Shown piece after piece: positions 50,441 to 58,237 of a stretch of DNA of 64,000 nucleotides. The DNA lies in assembly GCA_958295925.1 (NCBI GenBank), contig CATQHL010000001.1:1005931-1069930 (forward strand). Direction: 5' to 3'. The DNA is from an uncultured Acidimicrobiales bacterium (GTDB lineage Bacteria > Actinomycetota > Acidimicrobiia > Acidimicrobiales > CATQHL01). Each line of letters begins with the position of its first letter. Position 1 is the first letter of the stretch. A program made the translations under genes and the position numbers. The notes under the pieces are model-generated. The model searched no databases, had not been told where the DNA came from, and was given only the letters and a program-made list of their open reading frames with translations.

Positions 50441-51226
50441 TCAGTCTTCACTGCCCCGGCCCGGGATTGCCTCTATGAGGTCGCGTGTGTACTGGTGCGC
50501 AGGGCGCAGAAAAACCGACATGGTGTCACCGCTCTCGACTACTTCCCCGTTTTTCATCACGTACATCCTGTCGGCGAATCGGCGAACAAGCCGCAGGTCG
50601 TGGGTGATCAGCAGAATTCCCAGACCCCTTTCCCTTCGAAGCCTGCCCAGCAGAGCCAGCATCTGCGCCTGGGCGGACTGATCGATGGAGGAGGTGGGCT
50701 CGTCCGCAATAAGGATGTGGGGATCAACCGCCAGGGCGCGGGCCACGCTCACCCGCTGACGCTGACCACCGGAGAGGTTGGCGGGATACAACCTGGCCTG
50801 CTCAGCGCTGATGCCCACGTCCGTGAGCAGCCCCAGGGCGTCGCTGCGAGCTTGATGCCAGGAGCGCCCCTGCCAGACCCTGAAGACCTCGGCCACGGCG
50901 CGCTGAGCCGTCTGACGAGGGTTGAGGCTGGAGTACGGGTCTTGAAAGATCATCTGGATGCGCCCACGCATGCCCTCACGGGGGGTGCCGCGCGAATTCG
51001 TCAGCGGCTCGCCCAGGTAGCTCACCTCCCCGGCGCTGGGACGCGCCAGCATGGCCAACACCTTCCCGAGGGTGGTCTTTCCGCTGCCGCTCTCCCCCAC
51101 CAGTCCCACCACCTCTTCGCGCCTGATGTGAATGTCCACACCGTCGACGGCCTTGAACGCCTCCGAGCCGCGACCGAAGATCACGTCGATGCCGGTTCCG
51201 AGAAGCTCAGAGACAGCGGAACTCAC
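50441..51226 (-). CDS. ABC transporter ATP-binding protein, DppF/OppF-like
   Basis: A 261-residue ATPase with Walker A (GESGSGKTT), QMIFQDPYSSLNPR, signature LSGGQRQRVSVARAL, Walker B (HILIADEPTSSID) and switch His (LITHDL). The DPYSSLNPR stretch is characteristic of oligopeptide importers. The usual C-terminal Cys-rich extension of OppF is absent; the protein ends soon after HQYTRDLIEAIPG. GTG 51226 overlaps the upstream ATPase by GTGA. It pairs with the ATPase at 51223 to energise the permeases. Confidence 0.94.
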   Translation of the reverse strand: MSSAVSELLGTGIDVIFGRGSEAFKAVDGVDIHIRREEVVGLVGESGSGKTTLGKVLAMLARPSAGEVSYLGEPLTNSRGTPREGMRGRIQMIFQDPYSSLNPRQTAQRAVAEVFRVWQGRSWHQARSDALGLLTDVGISAEQARLYPANLSGGQRQRVSVARALAVDPHILIADEPTSSIDQSAQAQMLALLGRLRRERGLGILLITHDLRLVRRFADRMYVMKNGEVVESGDTMSVFLRPAHQYTRDLIEAIPGRGSED

Positions 51227-52308
51227 GTCTCACCCTCCGAGCGCTGGGCGGCGACACTCTGAGCGCCGGCAGCGTTTTTGATCATCAACTCGGCAAACAG
51301 GCAGGCCGTGCGCCTCCCCTCTATTACCACCGGCTGCGGCTGGGCACCCTCGCAGCAGGAAGGGTGCGGCTTTCCGTCGCCGACCTGCAACGAATGCCCG
51401 CAGCGAGGCCAGAAGCGGCAGCCCGCCGGCCACGCCCCAACGCTGGGCGCTTCACCCGGGATCGGCTCGAACCCGCCCGCAAGCTCCATGTTTGCCGCCG
51501 CCACCAACCCTGCGGTGTAGGGATGGCGCGCTCTCTCACGAATGAGATCCTGCCGTCCCGCCTCCATCACCGCACCTGCGTAGAGCACCACGATGGAATC
51601 GCAAACCTCCTCCACCACCGCCAAGTCGTGGGAAACGAGCATGAGCGACATGCCGAGTTGCTCTCGGAGCCGTCGCAGCAAGTCAAGTATCTTCGACTGA
51701 ACCCGCACGTCGAGGGCGGTGGTCGGCTCGTCGGCTATGAGCAGGGAGGGTGAGCGCGCCAGGGCGCCTGCTATGACCACCCGCTGTCGCATCCCTCCTG
51801 AAAGCTGATAAGGGCGTTCGTGCATGACCGAACCGACCCTGGGAATCTCCACCATCTCCAGGAGTTCGCGAGCCCTCGCACGCGGAGACTGGCCGTCGTC
51901 GGCCATTGCTACACGCGTGAGGCTGGTGAGTTGCTTGCCGATGCTCAAGACGGGATTCAGCCCGGCCAGCGAACTTTGGGGGACGTAAGCCACACGACGC
52001 CCTCGAACCCGTCGCCAGACCGACTCGGAGGCGTTCGACAGATCTTCGCCCTCGAGGCGGATGGAACCTCCTGTCAGCTCCGCGCCGTGGCGACCAAGCG
52101 TGCCCACCAGCGCCCGGCACATCATCGACTTGCCCGATCCGGACTCGCCCACCAGGCCCAGGGTGCCGCCCGAGGCGATCTCGAACGAAACGTTGTCAAC
52201 GACGGGGGTTCGCCTCCCCTTCGATCCGATTATCCCAATGGAAAGCCCCTTCACTGCGAGCAGGGCGTTGGTGACTGCAACGCCTTCCGGCGCCCGAGCG
52301 TCAATCAT
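51223..52308 (-). CDS. ABC transporter ATP-binding protein, DppD/OppD-like
   Basis: A 361-residue ATPase: Walker A (GESGSGKSM), YVPQSSLAGLNPV, signature LSGGMRQRVVIAGAL, Walker B (LLIADEPTTALD), VSHDLAVVEEV, and the oligopeptide C-terminal motif HPYTAGLV plus the Cys cluster GCRFWPRC...CC seen in DppD proteins. I prefer ATG 52308; TTG 52317 is possible but its ribosome site is too close. It follows the DppC-like permease by 49 bases. Its stop overlaps the next ATPase start. Confidence 0.93.
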   Translation of the reverse strand: MIDARAPEGVAVTNALLAVKGLSIGIIGSKGRRTPVVDNVSFEIASGGTLGLVGESGSGKSMMCRALVGTLGRHGAELTGGSIRLEGEDLSNASESVWRRVRGRRVAYVPQSSLAGLNPVLSIGKQLTSLTRVAMADDGQSPRARARELLEMVEIPRVGSVMHERPYQLSGGMRQRVVIAGALARSPSLLIADEPTTALDVRVQSKILDLLRRLREQLGMSLMLVSHDLAVVEEVCDSIVVLYAGAVMEAGRQDLIRERARHPYTAGLVAAANMELAGGFEPIPGEAPSVGAWPAGCRFWPRCGHSLQVGDGKPHPSCCEGAQPQPVVIEGRRTACLFAELMIKNAAGAQSVAAQRSEGET

Positions 52309-52357
52309 TCCGCTCAACTGCCCCTGCTAGACGAGTTGCCGGGGAAGATGCCGACAC

Positions 52358-53215
52358 TCATCCGACTATGTTGCTCGAGGTGCGCCTGGTCATCCCCGAG
52401 GCGATGAGAGCCACGCCCAGAGCCGTGATCGACACGAGGGCACCCGGGAACACAAGCGGCCACCACGCTCTAAGCATGTAGGGGCGGCCCTCGTTGAGCA
52501 TTGCGCCCCATTCGGGGGAGGGAGGCTGAACCCCCGCCCCCAGAAAGGAGAGGCCGGCTATGGCGAGTATCACCACAACGAAGTCGCTGACGGCATACGC
52601 GATGGTGAGCGGCATCACGTTCGGGGTGACGTGGAAGCCCAGGATCCGGAACTTGCTGTAGCCCAGGCAGCGACTGGCCTCCAAGTAGTCCATGTCCCGT
52701 ATGGCCAGGGCGCGAGCGCGGGCGACTTTGGCGTAGCGCGCCCAGGCGGTGATGAACAGGCCGAACAGGATGCCCCGGGTGCCCCGCCCGAACACAGCCA
52801 CGAGGGCGATCACGATGATGAGCGTCGGGAAGGAGTTGATCACCTCGATGGCCAGATCGCCTGCGCTCTGAACGAGACGACTGCGGGTGACGCCAATTAT
52901 CGAGCCGACGAGGGTTCCTACGACCAGCGGCACCGACACCGCCGCTGCGGCAAGGATTATGTCGATTCGGGCGGCGGCGAAGGTTCGCACGAAGACATCA
53001 CGACCCAGGTGGTCGGTTCCGAACCAGTGCTCGGAACTCGGAGGCAGGTTGGCGTCGGGGCTGCCGATCGTCGCGCTGTGGGCACTCGCGACGGGAATGA
53101 TTATCGAGAGAAAGATGATCAGGCCGATGAGGGCCAGGCCGAACTGCATGCTCGGTGGCAGCGCACGCCAGCGCCTCCAGGAGCGCTTCGTCAGGGTCGC
53201 CAGTTTCCCCGTCAC
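52358..53215 (-). CDS. ABC transporter permease, DppC-like
   Basis: A 285-residue permease with the N-terminal OppC signature (first span FGLALIGLIIFLSIIIPVAS), the periplasmic EHWFGTDHLGRDVFVRTF motif and the EAA loop (RDMDYLEASRCLG, GFHVTPNVMP). Five further spans are visible. GTG 53215 overlaps the upstream permease by GTGA. The DHLGRDVF segment identifies it as the second permease of the dipeptide/oligopeptide/nickel class. Confidence 0.94.
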   Translation of the reverse strand: MTGKLATLTKRSWRRWRALPPSMQFGLALIGLIIFLSIIIPVASAHSATIGSPDANLPPSSEHWFGTDHLGRDVFVRTFAAARIDIILAAAAVSVPLVVGTLVGSIIGVTRSRLVQSAGDLAIEVINSFPTLIIVIALVAVFGRGTRGILFGLFITAWARYAKVARARALAIRDMDYLEASRCLGYSKFRILGFHVTPNVMPLTIAYAVSDFVVVILAIAGLSFLGAGVQPPSPEWGAMLNEGRPYMLRAWWPLVFPGALVSITALGVALIASGMTRRTSSNIVG

Positions 53216-54294
53216 GTGATTGTCCTGGCCCGAGGGTCGATGATTGCGGAAATCGAATCCGCAAGGAAATGGACTACCACCACGATCAGCCCAAACACGA
53301 ACAGCGTCCCCTGCACCACGGAGTAGTCACGCGCAAGGACACCCCTCACCAGGTAGGTGCCGATGCCCTCCAGGTTGAAGACCGTCTCCACAATCACCGC
53401 AGCCGCCATGTTGGCGCCGACGATGTATCCCAGCAGCCCGATAACCGGCGCTATGGAGGGGCGCAGCAGGTATCGCCAGGTGAGCGTCCTCTTTGGAAGC
53501 CCCCAGACGAGTCCGGTCTCTACGAACTCCTCGGCGTTTGTCTCCCTTATCGACTCCTGGAGGACTATCGCAAAGATCATGGAAATTGGAATGGCGGTTG
53601 CCAGCGAAGGCAGGATGAGGTACTCCAGATTCTGCGGGAAAGACCTCACATACCCCGCCACCGGCAGCCAACGAAGCTTCACGGCGAAGCCCAGCAGGAA
53701 CAGCACGCCGGTCACGAAGGGGGGGGTGGCGATTAGTGCTGCGGAAAAGAGGTTGAAACCCTGCTTGTACACGTTTGAGCGTGTCAGCCCCCCGATAACC
53801 CCGAACGGAACGGCGATGAGGAGGGCCAGCAGCATCGCCAGCACGTTCAGCCAGAGCGTGATGGGAAGCCGCTCGAAGATTGTCTCGGTAACCGGGCGGG
53901 TGGTCTGAAAGGACTTGCCCAGATCGCCCTGCAACAGGTCTCCCGTGTAGCCGAAGTACTGGGAGAGTACCGACCCGTTCAGATTGAGTTCCTCCCTGAA
54001 GTTCTCGATGCGCTCCGGGCTGGCTTCCTCACCCAGCATCACCAGAACAGGGTCGCCCGGAACCAGTCGGACGATCAGGAACGCCAGCAGCGAGACGCCC
54101 CAGGCCACGAGCAACGCCCGCAGCAACCGCCGAGCTACAAGATGGAGCAGGCGCTCCCGTTTTGGCGGTGCCTCAAGGACAGAGACGTCGCCCGCAGCGC
54201 CGTCGTCGGAGGTGTCGCCCGCAGCGCCGTCGGATGGCTTGGCGACCTGTTGGGCGTCTACCGCTGCCTCATCGGGCACGGTCGCACCTCGCAT
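53212..54294 (-). CDS. ABC transporter permease, DppB-like
   Basis: A 360-residue permease. The first 50 residues are an Asp/Ala-rich cytosolic tail not found in most DppB proteins. The core shows RRLLRALLVAWGVSLLAFLIV, LVPGDPV (the OppB signature), DLGKSFQTTRPV, and the EAA-loop region NAEEFVETGLVWGLPKR. ATG 54294 is a weakly supported start; the GTG five codons later is an alternative. A long hairpin separates it from the upstream binding-protein gene, and it overlaps the DppC-like gene by four bases. Confidence 0.92.
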   Translation of the reverse strand: MRGATVPDEAAVDAQQVAKPSDGAAGDTSDDGAAGDVSVLEAPPKRERLLHLVARRLLRALLVAWGVSLLAFLIVRLVPGDPVLVMLGEEASPERIENFREELNLNGSVLSQYFGYTGDLLQGDLGKSFQTTRPVTETIFERLPITLWLNVLAMLLALLIAVPFGVIGGLTRSNVYKQGFNLFSAALIATPPFVTGVLFLLGFAVKLRWLPVAGYVRSFPQNLEYLILPSLATAIPISMIFAIVLQESIRETNAEEFVETGLVWGLPKRTLTWRYLLRPSIAPVIGLLGYIVGANMAAAVIVETVFNLEGIGTYLVRGVLARDYSVVQGTLFVFGLIVVVVHFLADSISAIIDPRARTIT

Positions 54295-54358
54295 CTGTCA
54301 GATGCCTTACGCGCAAGGCCGGAAGAAAGGCAAGAAATGCAGAGTCGATTAAGAGGGC

Positions 54359-54401
54359 TTGTCTGCTGCCTCGCAATTGCTGATTGCGAGGCAGCAGACA
54401 A
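54359..54401 (-). terminator. perfect 19-bp hairpin between binding-protein and permease genes
   Basis: TTGTCTGCTGCCTCGCAAT pairs without mismatch with its reverse complement across a five-base loop, 14 bases after the binding-protein stop. No T-run follows on the minus strand, so it is more likely an mRNA-stabilising or processing hairpin, or a partial terminator, than a full stop. Confidence 0.75.
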
Positions 54402-54415
54402 ACGGACTTGTCGAG

Positions 54416-56383
54416 TTAGCCTTCGGCCTTCCCGATCCAGAAGTTCTGAGAAGCCGGGATCATCGACAAGACATCGGCCGGCAGGCGGCTTCCCACCAGC
54501 ACCGCACGCTCACCTGTCGGGCAGTAGTTGGCCGACTTGTCCAGGGCCACACTCTGAACTTCGGTCTGCAGCTGCTGGGCCTCATCGAGTTGGCCGGTTG
54601 CCATGGCCACCGCAAGCGTGTCCATGAGGCCGTCCACCTCGGCATCGGAGAACGCCACCGAGTTTGACCAGAAGTTGTTGGTGTAGAAGAGCGTCCGCAG
54701 GGTGGAGAAGTTGTCGCCGCCGCTGCCGACCCACATCACGTCGTAATTCCGGTTGATGATGTTGTCGATTGCAACTGCGTCTTCCACAGGCTGAACCTCG
54801 GCGGTAATGCCGATCTCCGCCAAGTTCTCCGCCAATACGGTGGCTGCGTCCGTCCATCCCGGACGAGCGCCCCAGGTCTGGAGTGGAATGGAGAACCCGT
54901 CGCCGTAGCCGGCCTCCTCCAAGAGCGCCTTCGCACCCTCCACGTCGCGCTCAAGTGGAATGATGTCCTCGTACACCCACTCGGTGCGGTGCTTGGAAAG
55001 GATGGAGCCAACCGGCTCGGCGGTGCCCAGGAATGCTCGCTCGTTGATGGCGAAGCGGTCGGCCACCATGCACATCGCCTTGCGAACCCTCACGTCCGCT
55101 AGAGGGCCGGGAGAGTCGGAGCGGGTAACGAACCAGAAAGTCCCGCCGATGGGGTGGACAACCTGGTTGACCTCAGGCGGCAGGTCGGCGCGCACCGAGA
55201 CTGGAATGTCGAAGCCCACTGCTGCATCCCCTGTGGTGACCTGGAGCAGTCTGGAGATGGCGTCTGTCGCAGAGGCGAGCACCAGCGTCTGAATTGCGGG
55301 CGGCCCCTGCCAGTAGTTCGGGTTGGCCTCAAGCACCATCGTGGGAGAGCCGGGCGCCCACTCCGAAACCATGTACTGAGAGGCGCTGACGGGCTTGGTG
55401 AAGTACTCCTCTGGATCGGCGAGAACCTGCTCGTGCGGGTGAATGGGAAGCTGCTCGCTGCAGACGATCTTCTGGGTGCGGCAGTCGAAAGGCTCGTTGA
55501 GGTGATAGACGATCGTCCGGTCGTCGGGAGCCTCGGCGTAGTCCAGCGAGGCCATCTGCGCTCCGAACGGGCCTTCAGCTTTGGCGCGCTCAAGCGTTAC
55601 GACTGCGTCCTGTGCCACTACCGGAGTGCCGTCGGAGTAGACGAGACCATCACGCAGAGTCACGGTCATCGTCAGACGGTCGTCGGAGAACTCGGGGAAG
55701 TCCTCAGCCAGATCGGGCACGAAACTCCCGTCTGCTTCATAGCGGAACAGGTAGCCGCCGAAGGCCAGCAACCCCGCCGCGTGCGCCGGGGCAACGTAAG
55801 GCGCCCTTGCGTAGTCGGCCTGCGCCACCAGGCTGGGAGTGCTGATAACCACCCTGTCGAGCGACATTGCAGATCTGTCCCTCGCCATTTCTGCGGCGGC
55901 CTGGGCTTCACGCTCCGCCTCTTGGGCTTGGAGCCTCGCCATTTCTGCGGCCAGGACTTCACGCTCCGCCTCTTGGGCATAGCGCTCCGCATCATAGGCT
56001 CTGGCTTCTGCAATGTCGGCTTCCATTTGAGCCTCTTCGAGGGCTTCCTGTGCCCTTGCGATCTCGTCCTTGCTTCCTTCGGCCTCAGCTTGCGCCAAAG
56101 CTGCCTGAGCCTCAGCCTCAGCCGCTTTGGCCTCTGCGGCAGCGACAGCGGCAGCGGCTCCTTCGGCCTCAGCTTGCGCCAAAGCTGCCTGAGCCTCAGC
56201 CTCAGCCGCTTTGGCCTCTGCGGCGGCGACAGCGGCTTCGGCCTCCCGCTGAGCGGCTTCCGCGTTCTCGATGGCCGAGTTGTCTGGTTCGGCTGCGCCG
56301 GAATCGCTCGACGCGCAAGCGGCGAGCAGGAGTGCTGCGATCAATCCCAGCACAATCAGGCCTTTCCAACTTCGTTTTGACAT
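54416..56383 (-). CDS. peptide/nickel-type ABC substrate-binding lipoprotein with coiled-coil spacer
   Basis: A 655-residue lipoprotein. ATG 56383 follows GGAGG by five bases and gives a signal peptide with the lipobox LLLAAC (about Cys23). Residues about 35-165 are an Ala/Glu/Gln-rich, strongly helical coiled coil with two 28-residue repeats. The remainder is an SBP_bac_5 domain: GGYLFRYEADGSFVPDLAED, TLRDGLVYSDGTPV, YWQGPPAI, and the late ANYCPTGERAVLV. It binds the ligand for the dipeptide-type importer downstream. A coiled coil of this length in a binding protein is unusual and may lift the receptor away from the membrane or cause oligomers. Confidence 0.92.
   Translation of the reverse strand: MSKRSWKGLIVLGLIAALLLAACASSDSGAAEPDNSAIENAEAAQREAEAAVAAAEAKAAEAEAQAALAQAEAEGAAAAVAAAEAKAAEAEAQAALAQAEAEGSKDEIARAQEALEEAQMEADIAEARAYDAERYAQEAEREVLAAEMARLQAQEAEREAQAAAEMARDRSAMSLDRVVISTPSLVAQADYARAPYVAPAHAAGLLAFGGYLFRYEADGSFVPDLAEDFPEFSDDRLTMTVTLRDGLVYSDGTPVVAQDAVVTLERAKAEGPFGAQMASLDYAEAPDDRTIVYHLNEPFDCRTQKIVCSEQLPIHPHEQVLADPEEYFTKPVSASQYMVSEWAPGSPTMVLEANPNYWQGPPAIQTLVLASATDAISRLLQVTTGDAAVGFDIPVSVRADLPPEVNQVVHPIGGTFWFVTRSDSPGPLADVRVRKAMCMVADRFAINERAFLGTAEPVGSILSKHRTEWVYEDIIPLERDVEGAKALLEEAGYGDGFSIPLQTWGARPGWTDAATVLAENLAEIGITAEVQPVEDAVAIDNIINRNYDVMWVGSGGDNFSTLRTLFYTNNFWSNSVAFSDAEVDGLMDTLAVAMATGQLDEAQQLQTEVQSVALDKSANYCPTGERAVLVGSRLPADVLSMIPASQNFWIGKAEG
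56075..56236 (-). repeat. 84-bp tandem repeat encoding coiled-coil segment
   Basis: Two copies begin at 56075 and 56159 and are identical over most of their length. They encode the AAEAEAQAALAQAEAEG-type segment of the binding protein. Recent duplication lengthened the coiled coil by 28 residues, four heptads. Confidence 0.85.
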
Positions 56384-56617
56384 CGCTTCCTCCCTAGTAA
56401 TTGCGATTTTTACACGATTAGTTAAATGGCCGTCGTTGAATGCCGCATTCACAAATTTAGGCAAGGTTAATCGCCGCACAATTTGAACGAATCAGTTGCA
56501 ACTCCGACAACTAACCGAATTGTGAACTTACCACCCTTTGCGTGGCTGTCAAATGGCTTGAGACGGCACTGGCGCGGCGCGTATCGCGCGTCTTGCCGAT
56601 GGGCGTAAATTGGGATC
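56384..56617. other. divergent intergenic region
   Basis: A 234-base gap between the leftward importer operon and the rightward AhpD-like gene. It is AT-richer near 56,400-56,540. I could not choose a clear promoter. It holds no gene I can support. Confidence 0.5.
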
Positions 56618-57193
56618 ATGTGGATCAAGACAGTCCCTTATGAAGAAGCAGACGGCGAACTTCTTCGCCACTACGAACGCCAAGCCGAGAAGATGGGGGA
56701 ACCTACGGAGATGACCCTGGCAGGCTCCCTCTACCCCAGGCTCGTTGGGGCGCGTCTAGATCTATACGCCGCAACCGAGCGCTGCCCGTCGGGGCTGAGC
56801 ACCCGGCAGCGCAACCTCATAGGTTTCGTGACCTCCGCTCTGAACGGCACCGTCTACTGCATGAGCCAAGTCACCGTGAAGTTGCGCGAAGACGGCTTCA
56901 GCAACGATGAGATACTCAGGCTGGCATCCGACCCGGCCGGGGCTGCCGACAACCTTCCCGCCGACGAAGCCGCCCTTGTGCGCTACACGATTGCGCTCAC
57001 GTCCCGACCAGCGGACGTCAGCGAGGCCGACGTGAACACCCTTCGCCAGGCCGGCTTCGACGATTTGGCGATCTTGGACGCCAACTCCCACTGCGCACAC
57101 CTCAACTACGTCAACAGAGTGGTTATGGGGCTAGGAATCCGCACTGTGGTGGACTCCGACTTTCCCGCCTACGACGCCATACCTTCGGGCTAG
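56618..57193 (+). CDS. AhpD-like/carboxymuconolactone decarboxylase family protein, degenerate active site
   Basis: A 191-residue helical protein of the peroxidase-related AhpD-like class. It shows GELLRHYERQAEKMGEPTEM, LSTRQRNLIGFVTSALNGTVYCMSQ and the C-terminal NYVNRVVMGLGI that normally closes the fold. Active members have a CxxC followed by a His (N.C.YC...H). Here the first Cys is Thr (TVYC) and the His is missing. It may have lost peroxidase activity or act only as a binding protein. The ATG 56618 is preceded by a weak GGGAT. Its stop lies inside a 20-base tandem repeat shared with the convergent gene's end. Confidence 0.82.
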   Translation: MWIKTVPYEEADGELLRHYERQAEKMGEPTEMTLAGSLYPRLVGARLDLYAATERCPSGLSTRQRNLIGFVTSALNGTVYCMSQVTVKLREDGFSNDEILRLASDPAGAADNLPADEAALVRYTIALTSRPADVSEADVNTLRQAGFDDLAILDANSHCAHLNYVNRVVMGLGIRTVVDSDFPAYDAIPSG

Positions 57194-57256
57194 AGCCGGA
57201 CCTCCGGGCTAAACGCCGGACCTCCGGGCTAGGCGACCCTCCGGGCTAAACGCCGG
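57184..57256. repeat. 20-bp tandem repeats at convergent gene ends
   Basis: CCGGACCTCCGGGCTAAACG-type units recur about every 20 bases, and each contains CCGGA-CC-TCCGG, a small hairpin on either strand. The stop codons of both the AhpD-like gene and the luciferase-like gene fall in the repeats. It could serve as a two-way terminator. Confidence 0.75.
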
Positions 57257-58220
57257 AATCCCCACTTACGCCGCCGTCGCCCTCCAACCTCGCCGCCAAA
57301 TTGAGAATCTTGGCCGAGGCTGCCATGTGCTGCTCGCAGGTGGCTTCATCGTTCATGGGCAGCAGGAACAAGTCGAAGCACCTGCGAAGTTCAGCGATGG
57401 TCAAGGCGCATTCAGTGGGAGAGCCGGTGACGGCATACATGTCAAGAAGCTCTTCGGGCAGGTGCTCGGCAGCCACCTCCAGCCTTCCCGACAGCATGGC
57501 TTTCCGAATCCTGGCAGTCCTCAGCTCGTCAAGACCCACCTGCTCACGAATCTCTGCCGGGGCGTCGATGGCCATGTAGGCAAAATGGCGAAGGGCTCGG
57601 CGCCGCTCCAGTTCGTCGTAGGCCAGATAAGCCGACCAGGCCACGCGAGCGCTACCCCTGATTCGTATCTCCGCGGCGCTCTCCGGCAGGTCGGCAAGAG
57701 CCTTGGCCGAGAGGATCACCCAGTCGGAGTGGGCGGCGGCAAACTCCCCCACCCGCGGCCCGCGCCCTGCCACGGCGATGGGCACATCGCCTTCGAACCA
57801 CGGCAGCATCGCAGGGCCTGCTTTCTTGCCGTCCAGCAGGCGGCGGTTTAACGTGAACGCCTCCTTGAGCGCTGTAAACGGTCGCCGAGGCTCCAGCTGA
57901 AGCGGCTCCAATACCCGTGAGCCACCCACCCCTAGCCCGTGCCAGACCCGACCTGGGGCCAGCTCGTCGAGGGTTGCTATGGCTGCGGCCGTTGTGACCG
58001 GATGACGGGAGAATGGATTTGTGATCGCCGGGCCAACCACCAACTCGGCGCTCGACAGCAGGATCGCGGTCAGGGCAACGTAGACGTCCCGCTCGGTGCC
58101 TTCGTCGGCCACCAGGCATACTTCCGCGCCAAGCTTTTCCGCCTCGAGGGCCAACTCCACCAGCCGCTCAACCGGCTGCGTGGGTTCGAACCAGACCCCC
58201 CATGGGATGCTCGGCGACAT
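57246..58220 (-). CDS. LLM class oxidoreductase (F420-dependent type)
   Basis: A 324-residue luciferase-like barrel. Features are LALEAEKLGAEVCLVADE, AITNPFSRHPVTTAAAIATL, DELAPGRVWHGLGVGG and PIAVAGRGPRVGEFAAAHSD, which align with F420-dependent methylenetetrahydromethanopterin-reductase-like proteins. The C-terminal part contains GSPTECALTIAELRRC. ATG 58220 starts 17 bases after the amidohydrolase stop, so the two genes are probably one operon. A redox step on a heterocyclic substrate is plausible because the neighbour looks like a cytosine-deaminase-type hydrolase. Confidence 0.88.
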   Translation of the reverse strand: MSPSIPWGVWFEPTQPVERLVELALEAEKLGAEVCLVADEGTERDVYVALTAILLSSAELVVGPAITNPFSRHPVTTAAAIATLDELAPGRVWHGLGVGGSRVLEPLQLEPRRPFTALKEAFTLNRRLLDGKKAGPAMLPWFEGDVPIAVAGRGPRVGEFAAAHSDWVILSAKALADLPESAAEIRIRGSARVAWSAYLAYDELERRRALRHFAYMAIDAPAEIREQVGLDELRTARIRKAMLSGRLEVAAEHLPEELLDMYAVTGSPTECALTIAELRRCFDLFLLPMNDEATCEQHMAASAKILNLAARLEGDGGVSGDSGV

Positions 58221-58237
58221 TCGGACGGAATCAGTGC

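Noticed and set aside
58170..58200. Possible tRNA T-loop (GGTTCGAACC)
   Set aside because: The motif falls inside the luciferase-like coding sequence and no acceptor or anticodon stem can be drawn around it. No other tRNA candidate was seen in the window.
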